64,000 bases of DNA. It comes from CAZROT01 sp964601895. Lineage in GTDB: Bacteria > Pseudomonadota > Gammaproteobacteria > Enterobacterales > Enterobacteriaceae. Below are positions 24,268 through 33,725 of this stretch, one piece after another. Position 1 is the stretch's first letter. Every line of letters begins with the position of its first letter. The stretch is taken from the NCBI GenBank assembly GCA_964601895.1, contig CAZROT010000008.1:14093-78092 (forward strand), given 5' to 3'. A program made the position numbers and the translations under genes. Under the pieces are notes generated by a model. That model was not told where the DNA came from, made no database searches, and saw only the letters and a list, made by a program, of their open reading frames with translations.

Positions 24268-25488
24268 ATGATGACGGTACTTTCTGGTAAACATATTGTA
24301 CTTGGTATCAGTGGCGGTATAGCCGCCTGTAAATGTCCTGATCTGGTTCGTCGCCTGCGCGATATGGGTGCAGAAGTACGTGTAGTAATGACGGATGCAG
24401 CGAAAGCATTTATTACCCCCCTGACCTTACAGGCAATATCAGGCCACCCGGTATCTGACGACCTGTTTGATCTAACTGCAGAAGCGGCAATGGGACACAT
24501 TGAACTTGGAAAATGGGCAGATTTGCTTCTCGTGGCACCCGCTACTGCTGATTTTCTCGCTCGCCTTGCAGCAGGGATGGCAGATGACTTACTCACGACT
24601 CTTTGCCTTGCGACTGCAGCACCCATCGCAGTTATTCCCGCAATGAATCAGCAAATGTACCTGGCAACAGCCACACAGGCAAATATTCAGCTATTACAAA
24701 ATCGCAATATCCTGCTATGGGGACCGGATAACGGTAGCCAGGCATGTGGTGATACTGGTCCGGGTAGAATGCTGGAGCCGGCAACAATCGTTGCCTTAAT
24801 AAACGACCTCTTTTCCCCTCTGCAGGATATGCTGGCTCTGGAAATCCTCATTACCGCAGGTCCAACACAGGAAAGCCTGGATCCGGTACGGTTTATCAGC
24901 AATCACAGTTCGGGAAAAATGGGCTTTTCCATCGCACAAGCGGCTGCCAGGCGGGGAGCAAAAGTCACGTTAATTGCCGGACCGGTCACTTTACCCACTC
25001 CTGATAATGTTACGCGTATCAACATTATCAATGCGCTTGAAATGCAACACGCTGTGCAACAACAACTTGCAACAAAAAAAAATATTTTCATCTCATGCGC
25101 AGCAGTCACTGACTGGCGCGTAATAGAGCCCTGTAAAGAAAAAATTAAAAAACAGCATGACGAAATCACTTTCAGAATGATCAAAAATCCTGATATTGTT
25201 GCTGAGGTGGCTGCAATGCGTGAAAATCGTCCTTTTGTTGTTGGCTTCGCTGCAGAAACACAACATGTAAAAAAATACGCGCGACAAAAAATGGTGCAAA
25301 AAAAGCTGGACCTTATTTGTGCCAATGATGTCTCTCTTCCCGGTCATGGTTTCAGTAGTGATACCAATGCATTGCATCTTTTATGGCCAACTGGGGAGAA
25401 ACAGTTAGCACTCAGTGAAAAATCACTACTCAGTCAACGCCTGCTGGATGAAATTATTGTGCTTTATGATGCAAAAAATCGACATTAA
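24268..25488 (+). CDS. coaBC: Bifunctional phosphopantothenoylcysteine synthetase/decarboxylase CoaBC
   Basis: CoaBC couples 4'-phosphopantothenate to cysteine with CTP (C-terminal CoaB) and decarboxylates the product with FMN (N-terminal CoaC), giving 4'-phosphopantetheine. The CoaC half has GKHIVLGISGGIAACK, the catalytic His in AAMGHIELGKWADLL, PAMNQQMY and the cysteine of GSQACGDTGPGRML. The CoaB half has ITAGPTQESLDPVRFISNHS, GKMGFSIAQAAARRGA, a KIKK lysine motif and NPDIVAEVA. Start codons at 24256, 24268 and 24271 are all in frame. I chose 24268 because AGG lies a few bases upstream and the N-terminus then matches the family (E. coli 406 aa). It overlaps dut by 20 bp. Confidence 0.95.
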   Translation: MMTVLSGKHIVLGISGGIAACKCPDLVRRLRDMGAEVRVVMTDAAKAFITPLTLQAISGHPVSDDLFDLTAEAAMGHIELGKWADLLLVAPATADFLARLAAGMADDLLTTLCLATAAPIAVIPAMNQQMYLATATQANIQLLQNRNILLWGPDNGSQACGDTGPGRMLEPATIVALINDLFSPLQDMLALEILITAGPTQESLDPVRFISNHSSGKMGFSIAQAAARRGAKVTLIAGPVTLPTPDNVTRINIINALEMQHAVQQQLATKKNIFISCAAVTDWRVIEPCKEKIKKQHDEITFRMIKNPDIVAEVAAMRENRPFVVGFAAETQHVKKYARQKMVQKKLDLICANDVSLPGHGFSSDTNALHLLWPTGEKQLALSEKSLLSQRLLDEIIVLYDAKNRH

Positions 25489-25924
25489 AATTCTTGATCC
25501 TCGTGCCGGGAAACAATTTCCATTACCCGCTTATGCAACATCAGGATCGGCAGGGCTCGATCTGCGCGCTTGCCTGGATACCACGTTAACCATAGCTCCA
25601 GGTGAAACCACCCTGGTTCCTACAGGACTCGCCATTCATATTGGTGATGATAATCTGGCTGCTGTCATTCTGCCACGTTCAGGACTGGGCCATAATCATG
25701 GTATAGTCCTCGGGAATTTAGTGGGTTTAATTGACTCAGATTACCAGGGACAACTGATGATATCTGTCTGGAACAGAGGCAAGGCGGCGTTCAACATCGA
25801 GCCTGGAGAGCGTATCGCACAAATGGTTTTTGTTCCTGTTGTACGGGTAGAATTTAATATGGTCAGTGATTTTTCGCAGAGTGAACGTGGTACGGGTGGT
25901 TTTGGTCATTCCGGTTGTAATTAA
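25469..25924 (+). CDS. dut: Deoxyuridine 5'-triphosphate nucleotidohydrolase (dUTPase)
   Basis: Dut hydrolyses dUTP to dUMP, keeping uracil out of DNA and supplying the dTMP precursor. All five trimeric dUTPase motifs are visible: ATSGSAGLDLRAC (I), LPRSGLGHNHGIVLGN (II), LVGLIDSDYQGQLMISVWNR (III), PGERIAQMVFVPV (IV) and SERGTGGFGHSG (V). ATG 25469 gives 151 residues, exactly the E. coli length, and lies inside the end of coaBC, so the pair is translationally linked. ATG 25466 directly before it is an alternative. The usual next gene slmA is missing. Confidence 0.96.
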   Translation: MQKIDIKILDPRAGKQFPLPAYATSGSAGLDLRACLDTTLTIAPGETTLVPTGLAIHIGDDNLAAVILPRSGLGHNHGIVLGNLVGLIDSDYQGQLMISVWNRGKAAFNIEPGERIAQMVFVPVVRVEFNMVSDFSQSERGTGGFGHSGCN

Positions 25925-26078
25925 CCGATGCACGCACATAAGCGCATAATGTGACCATAAAAGGAATGCCAGGATACAACACCGGCTGCTGCTCTGCGCA
26001 AACAATCAACAAATGCAGCGATGATGCCATATGACGCTTCGGGAATGGTTATCTCAGGAAAATCGGCTAAGGTCAGCG

Positions 26079-26726
26079 TTAAACGCAGATACTATATCGC
26101 TGATGATAGGTTTGCATTGCAACCAGATTGTCCGCCATTTCAGGTTTATCTTTCAGGAAAGAAAATAAATCTGTCAATGTGATAATTGACATCACCTTAC
26201 AGTGGCAGCTGCTCTCGATTGCCTCAATGGCAGACAGGGAGCCATAACTCCGCTCCTGCCTGTCCAGCGCAATCATCACTCCCGCCAGGGACGCCGCATT
26301 TTCTTTGATAATCTCCATCGCTTCGCGTACTGCAGTTCCCGCAGTGATAACATCATCTACCAGCACAACCCTGCCCTGCAGTGGGCTACCGACGATAACT
26401 CCACCCTCTCCGTGATCTTTGGCTTCCTTGCGATTAAAACAGTAAGGAATATCGCGCCGGCACCGTTCAGCTAATGCCATAGCGGTTGCCGTTACAATAG
26501 GGATACCTTTATAAGCAGGCCCGAACAATACATCAAAATTAATATCAGCATCCATCAACGCCATCGCATAAAAATGCCCCAGCAATGCAATATCACGTCC
26601 AGTGTTAAACAACCCGGTATTAAAATAATAAGGACTGATACGCCCTGATTTTAGGGTAAACTGGCCAAATGACAGAATGCGTCTGTCCAGCGCAAATTCA
26701 ATAAAATCACGTTGATAAATTTTCAT
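26079..26726 (-). CDS. pyrE: Orotate phosphoribosyltransferase PyrE
   Basis: PyrE joins orotate and PRPP to make orotidine 5'-phosphate in pyrimidine synthesis. Visible motifs: FTLKSGRISPYYFNTG, FGPAYKGIPIVTA, FNRKEAKDHGEGG in the flexible catalytic loop, and the PRPP-binding VVLVDDVITAGTAVREAM. At 215 residues it is close to E. coli (213). It lies 84 bp downstream of rph on the same strand as in E. coli, where rph translation regulates pyrE by attenuation. I see no clear attenuator hairpin with a T tract in this gap. Confidence 0.96.
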   Translation of the reverse strand: MKIYQRDFIEFALDRRILSFGQFTLKSGRISPYYFNTGLFNTGRDIALLGHFYAMALMDADINFDVLFGPAYKGIPIVTATAMALAERCRRDIPYCFNRKEAKDHGEGGVIVGSPLQGRVVLVDDVITAGTAVREAMEIIKENAASLAGVMIALDRQERSYGSLSAIEAIESSCHCKVMSIITLTDLFSFLKDKPEMADNLVAMQTYHQRYSICV

Positions 26727-26810
26727 TAATGCCTTCCACGATAATATGTCAGCAGCTTTTACAGGTTATACTTTATTGATACACACCACAGTTAATCACC
26801 GCTTTATTCC

Positions 26811-27581
26811 TCAGGCCCCAGAAGAGGCACAATGGCTGCCAGGTGACAAAACATCCTTCTGGCCTGCTCTGGTTAATGCCGCTCGCTGCGCCTGAAAAAT
26901 CGTCTGAATTCCACTGCGTGCAAGAGACAAAAGTGTCAGTAACTCTTCCTGATTGAAGGGTTCACCTTCTGCAGTGCCCTGTATTTCAACCATTCTGCCA
27001 TCTTCCATCATCACAACATTCATATCCATTTCTGCAATGGAATCCTGCGCATATTCCATATCACAAATAGCTTCACCGTTTACAATACCTACAGACACTG
27101 CAGCCACCAGTCCTTTCAGTGGATTTATTTTGAGTTTTCCATCACCAGCCAATTTATCCAATGCATCAACCAATGCAACACAGGCACCGGTAATCGCTGC
27201 AGTGCGCGTACCACCATCAGCCTGGAGGACATCACAATCCAGTATGACAGTCAGTTCTCCTAATTTTTTAAGATCTACCGCAGCGCGCAATGATCGGGCA
27301 ATAAGCCGTTGAATCTCCAGGGTGCGGCCGCCCTGTTTTCCTGTTGCCGCTTCACGGGCATTCCGGCTGTAAGTGGCGCGTGGTAACATACTGTACTCAG
27401 CAGTAATCCACCCCTGGCCTTTATTTTTAAGAAAACGGGGGACGCCTTCTTCTACTGTGGCAGTACATAATACCTTTGTGTCACCAAATTCAACTAACAC
27501 TGAGCCTTCAGCATATTTTGTATAATTTCGTGTCAACGTTAAGGGACGAACCTGTTTTACATCTCTGCTTACAGGATGCAT
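26811..27581 (-). CDS. rph: Ribonuclease PH
   Basis: RNase PH is a phosphate-dependent 3'-5' exoribonuclease that trims tRNA precursors and degrades structured RNA. The sequence starts MHPVSRDVKQVRPLTLTRNY (R-P pattern of the family) and includes CTATVEEGVPRFLK, GWITAEYSMLPRAT, RNAREAATGKQGGRTLEIQR, DCDVLQADGGTRTAAITGA and EIQGTAEGEPF. It is 256 residues, about 18 longer than the E. coli enzyme, with a short unconserved tail (SPGSHCASSGA). Divergent from yicC, upstream of pyrE, the standard arrangement. Confidence 0.96.
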   Translation of the reverse strand: MHPVSRDVKQVRPLTLTRNYTKYAEGSVLVEFGDTKVLCTATVEEGVPRFLKNKGQGWITAEYSMLPRATYSRNAREAATGKQGGRTLEIQRLIARSLRAAVDLKKLGELTVILDCDVLQADGGTRTAAITGACVALVDALDKLAGDGKLKINPLKGLVAAVSVGIVNGEAICDMEYAQDSIAEMDMNVVMMEDGRMVEIQGTAEGEPFNQEELLTLLSLARSGIQTIFQAQRAALTRAGQKDVLSPGSHCASSGA

Positions 27582-27706
27582 GATTTACTCCAGTTTGATA
27601 CCAAAATGACTGGCCCACAGTATACTGCCTCCATGACAGGATGCCTATCCTGCCCGGTGAAGCCACGCTATAATAGCCTGTTATTTTTTACTACCAGAGA
27701 ACAATG

Positions 27707-28570
27707 ATGATCCGCAGCATGACAGCCTGGGCCAGGCATGAAATTAAACGTGAATGGGGCAGCGCCATCTGGGAACTGCGCTCTGTTAATCAACGCTATC
27801 TGGAAAGCGATATTCGCCTGCCAGAATCCTTTCGCAGCCTGGAGCCAACAGTACGTAATCAACTGCGTGCACGTATTACACGTGGTAGAGTCGAATGTAA
27901 TCTGCGTGTTGAATTGAGTACTGAGGCACAGCATGTACTCATCCTGAACACCTCGCTGGCAAAGGAGCTTATCAAAGCAGCCAATTGGATAAAAAGAGAA
28001 AGTCTGGGCACAGAAATAAATCCTCTGGATATTTTGCGCTGGCCCGGTGTCATGGTTGCGCAAAAGCAGGATCTGGATGTTATCAGTGGCGAGCTGATAC
28101 TTTCACTTGAAAGGGCACTGGATAACTTCATTAGCGCCCGCCAGACTGAAGGGGCAGTGCTGAAAGCGTTGATTGAACAACGTCTGATTATAATCAGTGG
28201 TGAGCTTGCTAAAATACGTGCTTATTTGCCTGAAATTTTGCTCTGGCAGCGTGAAAAGCTACTTCACAGGCTGCAAGAAGCACAGATTCAATGCGACACA
28301 GCCAGAGTAGAGCAGGAGTTAATATTTACTGCTCAACGCCTCGACATCGCAGAAGAACTCGATCGCCTGGAAGTGCATGTTCAGGAAGTACATAATACGT
28401 TAAGCAGGGAAGAAGCTATCGGACGGCGACTGGATTTTATCGTCCAGGAATTAAATCGTGAATCAAACACGATTGCCTCCAAATCAATCAATGCTGATAT
28501 TACAAATTCTGCAATTGAATTAAAGGTCTTGCTCGAACAAATACGGGAACAGATTCAAAATATCGAATAA
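27707..28570 (+). CDS. yicC: YicC-family endoribonuclease
   Basis: YicC proteins are divalent-metal-dependent endoribonucleases; E. coli YicC helps degrade the small RNA RyhB. The product starts MIRSMTAWARHEIKREWGSA and continues WELRSVNQRYLE, INPLDILRWPGVM, QTEGAVLKALIEQRL, and the C-terminal block RRLDFIVQELNRESNTIASK then SAIELKVLLEQIREQIQNIE. The ATG at 27707 gives 287 residues as in E. coli; an ATG immediately upstream (27704) is also in frame. Divergent from rph with a 122-bp shared promoter region. Confidence 0.95.
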   Translation: MIRSMTAWARHEIKREWGSAIWELRSVNQRYLESDIRLPESFRSLEPTVRNQLRARITRGRVECNLRVELSTEAQHVLILNTSLAKELIKAANWIKRESLGTEINPLDILRWPGVMVAQKQDLDVISGELILSLERALDNFISARQTEGAVLKALIEQRLIIISGELAKIRAYLPEILLWQREKLLHRLQEAQIQCDTARVEQELIFTAQRLDIAEELDRLEVHVQEVHNTLSREEAIGRRLDFIVQELNRESNTIASKSINADITNSAIELKVLLEQIREQIQNIE

Positions 28571-29002
28571 TCGGCAACAAAGCTGTTACTTATCTTGATG
28601 TAATGAATGATAAAAATATCATTTATTACCTTCCAATAACCTGCCTCTGGGTAGCAAGAAACGCCCTTTTTCCTGGTTTTAGCTCAGAAAAACGCCATTA
28701 AACAGCAAAATTCAAAATAGAGTATGGCATAATCATCACCGTTGATTATTGATGAGATGCAAATATTAATAGATTTACTGCATAAAATCATTGAATATCA
28801 ATATATTAATAGAGTAATGAACTGATTAACGCAGAGGAATGACAGGCGATTTATAACCTGACTTCTTTTGTTTGGGGTGCAGACAAAGGGCATACTGAAT
28901 AGTACAGTACCATTCTGAACATTGTTTGCGTAGCGATTATTGATAACAAGTTAGCGCCAGGCAAAGCTGTCAAGCTGTATTGATACAGTCAACGACACAC
29001 TA
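28571..29002. other. Intergenic region yicC-mltF
   Basis: No gene, RNA or clear terminator is recognised in this 432-bp AT-rich stretch. It joins two loci that are far apart in E. coli (yicC and mltF), so it marks a rearrangement or deletion junction. Confidence 0.5.
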
Positions 29003-30496
29003 ATGATTGCAAACAGCGCTACTGAGAACAACTCTTTGACACATTTAAAATTTAATTATTTTGTGATCGGCGTTGTTTCCCTGCTGCTAGCGCTTGCGTT
29101 GTGGCCAAATATTTCCTGGCACAACAATCAGCATGGAAAGCTCTCACAAATCAAAGCACGGGGAGAACTGCGTATCAGCACAATGGACTCCCCCCTCATC
29201 TATTCCACGGGTAAAGAAGGCTCGAGTGGCTTCGATTACGAGCTGGCGCAGCGTTTTGCCAATTATCTTGGTGTCAGACTGACAGTCAATATACACAATA
29301 ATATTGATGATATGTTTGATGCTTTACATGATGAGAAAACTGATCTTCTGGTGGCAGGCTTGATTCAAAATGATGAAAGATTAGGCCGTGCATATACCAG
29401 TCCGACTTATTATTCAGTGTCTCAGCAGCTGGTTTACCGCAAGGGCTTACCACGACCCAAATCTTTTCATGACCTGAAAGGGAAACTGGTTGTGGCAACA
29501 GGCTCTGCGCATATGGCCAAGCTGAAACAGTTAAAACAAGGTGGCTATCCGGATTTAACCTTTGAATCATCAACCGAGCACTCGCCAAAAGAGCTGCTGG
29601 AACAGGTTATTGAAGGAAAACTTGATTATACCCTGGGCGATTCAATGACTATCGCCATGCTGCAGCGTATTCATCCACAACTTACCGTCGCCTTTGATGT
29701 GACTGATGAAGAGCCAGTATCCTGGTTTTTTAAGCGTACGGATGATGACAGCCTTTATGCAGCCATGCTTGATTTCTATAGTCATATGATAGAAGACGGT
29801 AGCATCGCGCGTCTGGAAGAAAAGTATTTAGGGCATGTTGGTAGTTTCGATTATGTCGATACCAAAGTCTTTTTAAACGCCATCGATACTGTTCTACCCA
29901 CGTTCAGACCACTATTTGAAAAATACGCCACACAAATAGACTGGAAACTGCTGGCTGTCATTGCTTATCAGGAATCACACTGGAACCCCGATGCTGTTTC
30001 ACCCACCGGAGTACGTGGATTAATGATGCTCACGCGTGCAACTGCCTCGTGGATAGGTATTAATAACCGTCTTGATCCGGAAGAAAGTATTAAAGGTGGT
30101 GCTGCTTACCTGAAGTTCCTGATGGAAAAAATACCTGACACTATTCCAGAAGGTGAACGTATCTGGTTTGCTTTAGCTGCTTATAATATGGGTTATGGGC
30201 ATATGCTGGATGCACGCCAGTTAACCAAAAAACAGCACGGTGATCCTGACAGCTGGATGCACGTAAAAACACGCCTGCCAATGCTGAGCCAGAAGCGTTA
30301 CTACAAGGATACCGTGTATGGACATGCTCGCGGGCATGAAGCCTATAAATATGTAGAAAATATCCGCCGCTACCAGATGAGCCTTGTTGGCCATCTGCAA
30401 GTCAGGGAAAAACAACTTGCACAACAGCTCATCAATAACCACTCAGACCCGGGGTATTCGGTAGTAAACTCTGGCTGGCTGGCAGAGCAGCAATAG
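29003..30496 (+). CDS. mltF: Membrane-bound lytic murein transglycosylase F
   Basis: MltF cleaves the MurNAc-GlcNAc bond of peptidoglycan, forming 1,6-anhydro ends, from the periplasmic face of the outer membrane. Domains in order: an N-terminal signal/membrane segment (FVIGVVSLLLALALWP), a periplasmic solute-binding-protein-like domain (about residues 50-270, LRISTMDSPLIY, GFDYELAQRFANYLGV) and a goose-lysozyme-type SLT domain with the catalytic Glu in LLAVIAYQESHWNP and the GVRGLMMLTRATA and ALAAYNMGYGH motifs. Length is 497 residues (E. coli about 518). The catalytic residue is intact. It has no syntenic partner here. Confidence 0.95.
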   Translation: MIANSATENNSLTHLKFNYFVIGVVSLLLALALWPNISWHNNQHGKLSQIKARGELRISTMDSPLIYSTGKEGSSGFDYELAQRFANYLGVRLTVNIHNNIDDMFDALHDEKTDLLVAGLIQNDERLGRAYTSPTYYSVSQQLVYRKGLPRPKSFHDLKGKLVVATGSAHMAKLKQLKQGGYPDLTFESSTEHSPKELLEQVIEGKLDYTLGDSMTIAMLQRIHPQLTVAFDVTDEEPVSWFFKRTDDDSLYAAMLDFYSHMIEDGSIARLEEKYLGHVGSFDYVDTKVFLNAIDTVLPTFRPLFEKYATQIDWKLLAVIAYQESHWNPDAVSPTGVRGLMMLTRATASWIGINNRLDPEESIKGGAAYLKFLMEKIPDTIPEGERIWFALAAYNMGYGHMLDARQLTKKQHGDPDSWMHVKTRLPMLSQKRYYKDTVYGHARGHEAYKYVENIRRYQMSLVGHLQVREKQLAQQLINNHSDPGYSVVNSGWLAEQQ

Positions 30497-30844
30497 CATA
30501 ATCATGGCATATCCACTACGAGGGGATGTTGAATGCGTTGCATACCCAACTGACTGTTTTGCGCACAAAGGCTAATCACCCATCGAGATGAAGCCAGAAA
30601 GTAGCCACTCTGCTGGCAAACAAGTATCCTGGCCTGCGAGATGAACGATGATTAGGCGGCTAACCGGCAATGCACATAAAACACCAGTCTTGACAAGGTT
30701 TTGTGTGCAATTTTATTGCAAAACAGGCTGCTTACCTCCCCACCCACGAGATTAACTAAAAACAATAATTTTTTATAAAAAAACAAAAATAATAAAATTA
30801 ATATATTATTAAGATATATTAATAAGCACATTAATGGTGATGAT
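30497..30844. other. AT-rich intergenic region before the IQM-like gene
   Basis: No supportable gene. The last 80 bases are extremely AT-rich (A/T-only runs around 30770-30820), which is common upstream of xenogeneic genes silenced by H-NS-type proteins; that reading is inference. Confidence 0.45.
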
Positions 30845-32395
30845 ATGCCAACTACCATTATGCCCCGCCATGCTACTCATGTGGATGAAGTAGCGCAAAA
30901 AGAAACTGAAAAAGAAGCACCTGGCCTGAAATCACCTCTGCAAAACACCATGACAGACATACAGAACACAAATACCAGTTCTGTATCGGCTGAATCCAGC
31001 AATACCTCAACAACAGCTGAAAGCCAGCGATCATTTTCTATCGAGCGCTGGGCAAATGGTGAATTTGACCGTGCCTGGAATGGAATTAAACAGGATTTGT
31101 TTCCTCTGCCAGACAGCATTCCAAAGCAGCGGATAAAAAGTGAAAACAGCTTAAGAAATTACAAGATTCAAAATGAAAAAAGTATATTAAAACACATCGA
31201 GCAGGCACTGAAACAATACAAAGACAATCAACATGCTGCATTCAAAAATAACAGCATTCTTTTTTCTTTGTATAACGATTCTTCATATTATTCACTGGGT
31301 AATGCATATCAACAGAATACCTTACAGAGCGAGCTCCTGGCCCTTACAGCCATTGCCCGTGCCTGTCATAAGTATGTAGAGTCTGATGATTCACATTACC
31401 GAACTCCCCCTGAGCCTGTTGTCGATCTTGTTATTTCTCTCGGCCGGGATATCTTTGCAAGAATACAGGACATCTTTAAAGAAAAACTGTCAGATAACAA
31501 CAGAGATTTAGCATCATCAACTAAAGCCAGTGCAAGATGGGATACATTAAAACACGTGGTTTTGGGGGGACAGCCTATAGACAGCATGTACCACGGAGAA
31601 CTATTAGACAACAGCAATTTAGCAGGAAAATCTACTTTTTTCTATGCCTTAAGAAAGTGGGATGAGCTGCATGCAGAAACAGAGCCTGGCGATGCAGCAA
31701 AAGAGCTGCCTGCTGTAGAAAAGGATGCTGTTTCAGCCTTTATGGAAAAACCTAAACGCAGTAAGGTTGTTGACGTAGAAAAACGCATATCATCGCTTAA
31801 AAACGAAAAATTTCAGCAATGGGTATATTCAGAATTTCTACCCGAGAAATTTATGGATGCTGAGATTCCCGTAGATGAACTCTACGATATCGCCGTATTT
31901 TTATTAGGCCCACAGAATGGACTGACCTACCTCGACGCTACAGAACGCAAAAAATATGCAGTTACCATTGCTGACGGAAAATTTATTGATTCTTCAGGTC
32001 AGCCATTCAGCACTGAACACATGCAAACACGGGATGGCAATGGCTGGGCCGCCTGTGTTTTAGCGCCTGATGGTATATTTTATGGCCATTCACATATACC
32101 GGGGAAATTTCATCATTCCAGTTTTCTCAGTGGCGGACCTGTCATCTCTGCAGGCACGTTCTCTACCAAGGCTGATGGAAGTCTGGATGCCATCACACCA
32201 CGAACCGGGCACTACAAAACTGATCCCTTTATGTTCACAGCAATGCTGCAAGCGCTGCACAGACAGGGTGTTAATCTGAAAGGTGTTGCGGCCCGCCCGG
32301 ACTTATCTTCGCCGTATTACTATGACGCCATGGAAGTCATGCTTGCCGGTGGCCATGCATCAGGTACCAGACTTAACAGAATGGCAGTCATCTGA
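30845..32395 (+). CDS. Candidate effector with plant-IQM-like C-terminal domain
   Basis: A 516-residue soluble protein without a signal peptide. The first 70 residues are polar, Ser/Thr/Asn-rich and probably disordered (NTSTTAESQRSFSIERW), like the N-termini of type III effectors. The middle is helical and charged. Residues about 400-495 contain VLAPDGIFYGHSHIPGKFHH, SSFLSGGPVISAGTF, AITPRTGHYKTDP and QALHRQGVNLKGV. The series GKFxHSSFLxGGxxxxAG / GHYxPT / LxxxxVxLxxV is what I know from the C-terminal domain of plant IQM (IQ-motif calmodulin-binding) proteins and from some bacterial effector candidates. The domain's activity is unknown to me. It stands alone between mltF and an MBL-fold gene. 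The effector role is inferred from composition and domain type. Confidence 0.72.
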   Translation: MPTTIMPRHATHVDEVAQKETEKEAPGLKSPLQNTMTDIQNTNTSSVSAESSNTSTTAESQRSFSIERWANGEFDRAWNGIKQDLFPLPDSIPKQRIKSENSLRNYKIQNEKSILKHIEQALKQYKDNQHAAFKNNSILFSLYNDSSYYSLGNAYQQNTLQSELLALTAIARACHKYVESDDSHYRTPPEPVVDLVISLGRDIFARIQDIFKEKLSDNNRDLASSTKASARWDTLKHVVLGGQPIDSMYHGELLDNSNLAGKSTFFYALRKWDELHAETEPGDAAKELPAVEKDAVSAFMEKPKRSKVVDVEKRISSLKNEKFQQWVYSEFLPEKFMDAEIPVDELYDIAVFLLGPQNGLTYLDATERKKYAVTIADGKFIDSSGQPFSTEHMQTRDGNGWAACVLAPDGIFYGHSHIPGKFHHSSFLSGGPVISAGTFSTKADGSLDAITPRTGHYKTDPFMFTAMLQALHRQGVNLKGVAARPDLSSPYYYDAMEVMLAGGHASGTRLNRMAVI

Positions 32396-32498
32396 CATGG
32401 ATACTATCCGACTAAAGCGCAGTTTTTATCCAACAGGCAATGCGCATTAAATATGCTCGTTAGCATAACGCTCAATCACAATATCGGCTGCCTGTCCT

Positions 32499-33494
32499 TT
32501 ATTTGGACAATATAATAACTTCTCCCAGCCCGGCATAATCATGGTGCATCCCAAATTGCTTCTTGAATTCGGATTGGGCAAATTCTCCTGAACAATGCCC
32601 TGCAGCAATACGCTTAATCTGCCATTTTTGTTTTAAGTCGTTAACGACTTGAATGACTGAATGATCACTGGCACCGATTAAATGCAATCCTCCTGCTAAT
32701 GCATGGATCTGCACATCAATACCTGCTGCTTTCGCCAGGATTTTCTCTATGCCCGGATGCGAGCAGCCAACAATCACCAGCATACCTTCAGGCGTTTTAA
32801 TGGCCAGAGACAACTCACTTAACTCCATGGTGCCTTTATTATCCGAAATGGTACGGAATAAAAAAAATCCTGGCACCACCTCAAGTACATCGTCAATATG
32901 TATAAAATTTGCACCTGGCCAGTGTGAATCCAGCAGGTAATTTTCCACATACTGACCATCAAAATATCGGGTATTTGCGGGTGCATCCTTCACGCCACGT
33001 TCGATAGCTTTTTTCATTGCTGCGGGAACAGGCGCACCAAAAGAGCCATTTTCCAGAGGAACATAGATGTTAATTTTCGGATTTTTCTGCAGTACGTAAG
33101 CCAGACCCGCCGTATGATCATCGTGACGGTGTGAAATCACCACAAAATCAAGGGACTCCAGATTAACATTCAACTTATTCACATTTTCAGCAAAAATACG
33201 CGTACGGCCACCCGTATCAAATAAAATACGCTTACCCGCATATTCAATCAGGGCCGAATAACCCCAGCCACGCTCAAGATGTGACGGCTTGCCAAAGGCA
33301 TCATAAAGAATGGTAATGCGTGCGGGCTTTTCTTCCGCCTGTGCGCAGGGTAAAAATGCACTGGCTGCCAGCAAGAGAGCGAAAGCATATGCTAATAAGC
33401 GTGCTACTCCACATTTTACCTGTTGCTGACAGATAGCACTGATATTACACAACCCAAAGTAACCCAATGAGTGAATAGCTTTATTTTCAGCCAT
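32499..33494 (-). CDS. Exported metallo-beta-lactamase-fold hydrolase
   Basis: A 331-residue MBL-fold protein with an N-terminal signal sequence (LLAYAFALLLAASAFLPCAQA, cleaved near AQA-EE), so probably periplasmic. Metal-binding motifs are visible: LFDTGGRTRIFAEN, VVISHRHDDHTAGLAYVL (HxHxDH variant), VIVGCSHPGIEKIL and a late histidine in IAAGHCSGE. The order DTGG / SHxHxDHxxG / GCSHPGIxxI resembles the archaeal and bacterial group annotated as dihydropterin-methyl-RFAP synthase-like or flavodoxin-free MBL hydrolases, not antibiotic-hydrolysing lactamases. The substrate is unknown. The N-terminal 25 residues before the hydrophobic core are unusually long for a signal peptide, so the true start may be further in. 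Confidence 0.85.
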   Translation of the reverse strand: MAENKAIHSLGYFGLCNISAICQQQVKCGVARLLAYAFALLLAASAFLPCAQAEEKPARITILYDAFGKPSHLERGWGYSALIEYAGKRILFDTGGRTRIFAENVNKLNVNLESLDFVVISHRHDDHTAGLAYVLQKNPKINIYVPLENGSFGAPVPAAMKKAIERGVKDAPANTRYFDGQYVENYLLDSHWPGANFIHIDDVLEVVPGFFLFRTISDNKGTMELSELSLAIKTPEGMLVIVGCSHPGIEKILAKAAGIDVQIHALAGGLHLIGASDHSVIQVVNDLKQKWQIKRIAAGHCSGEFAQSEFKKQFGMHHDYAGLGEVIILSK

Positions 33495-33649
33495 ACGGAA
33501 ATTTTTCTTACAGAGAGATATAAACTGTATTTATATCAAATACAGAAGTAATAATGAGGATATTTTTGAAGAAAATTATTTACAGTTAGCAGGGTTACAC
33601 AATGACCACAACGCCCCGGGTGGCATCGCTTAATTCTTTTTTTCAAGAC

Positions 33650-33725
33650 TGGTGGGCCCAGCACGATTTGAACGTGCGACCAATCGATTATGAGTCGACT
33701 GCTCTAACCCCTGAGCTATGGGCCC
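33650..33725 (-). tRNA. ileX: tRNA-Ile (CAU, lysidine-modified type)
   Basis: On the minus strand a 76-nt cloverleaf: acceptor GGGCCCA paired with TGGGCCC, D arm GCTC...GAGC, anticodon stem GTCGA/TCGAT around loop CTCATAA (anticodon CAT), T arm GCACG/CGTGC with TTCAAAT loop, and an encoded CCA end. The body matches the minor tRNA-Ile2 (read as AUA after TilS lysidine modification) rather than initiator or elongator tRNA-Met, which have different acceptor and anticodon stems. In E. coli ileX also lies next to the rpoD operon. The mug gene that separates them there is absent. Confidence 0.93.
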
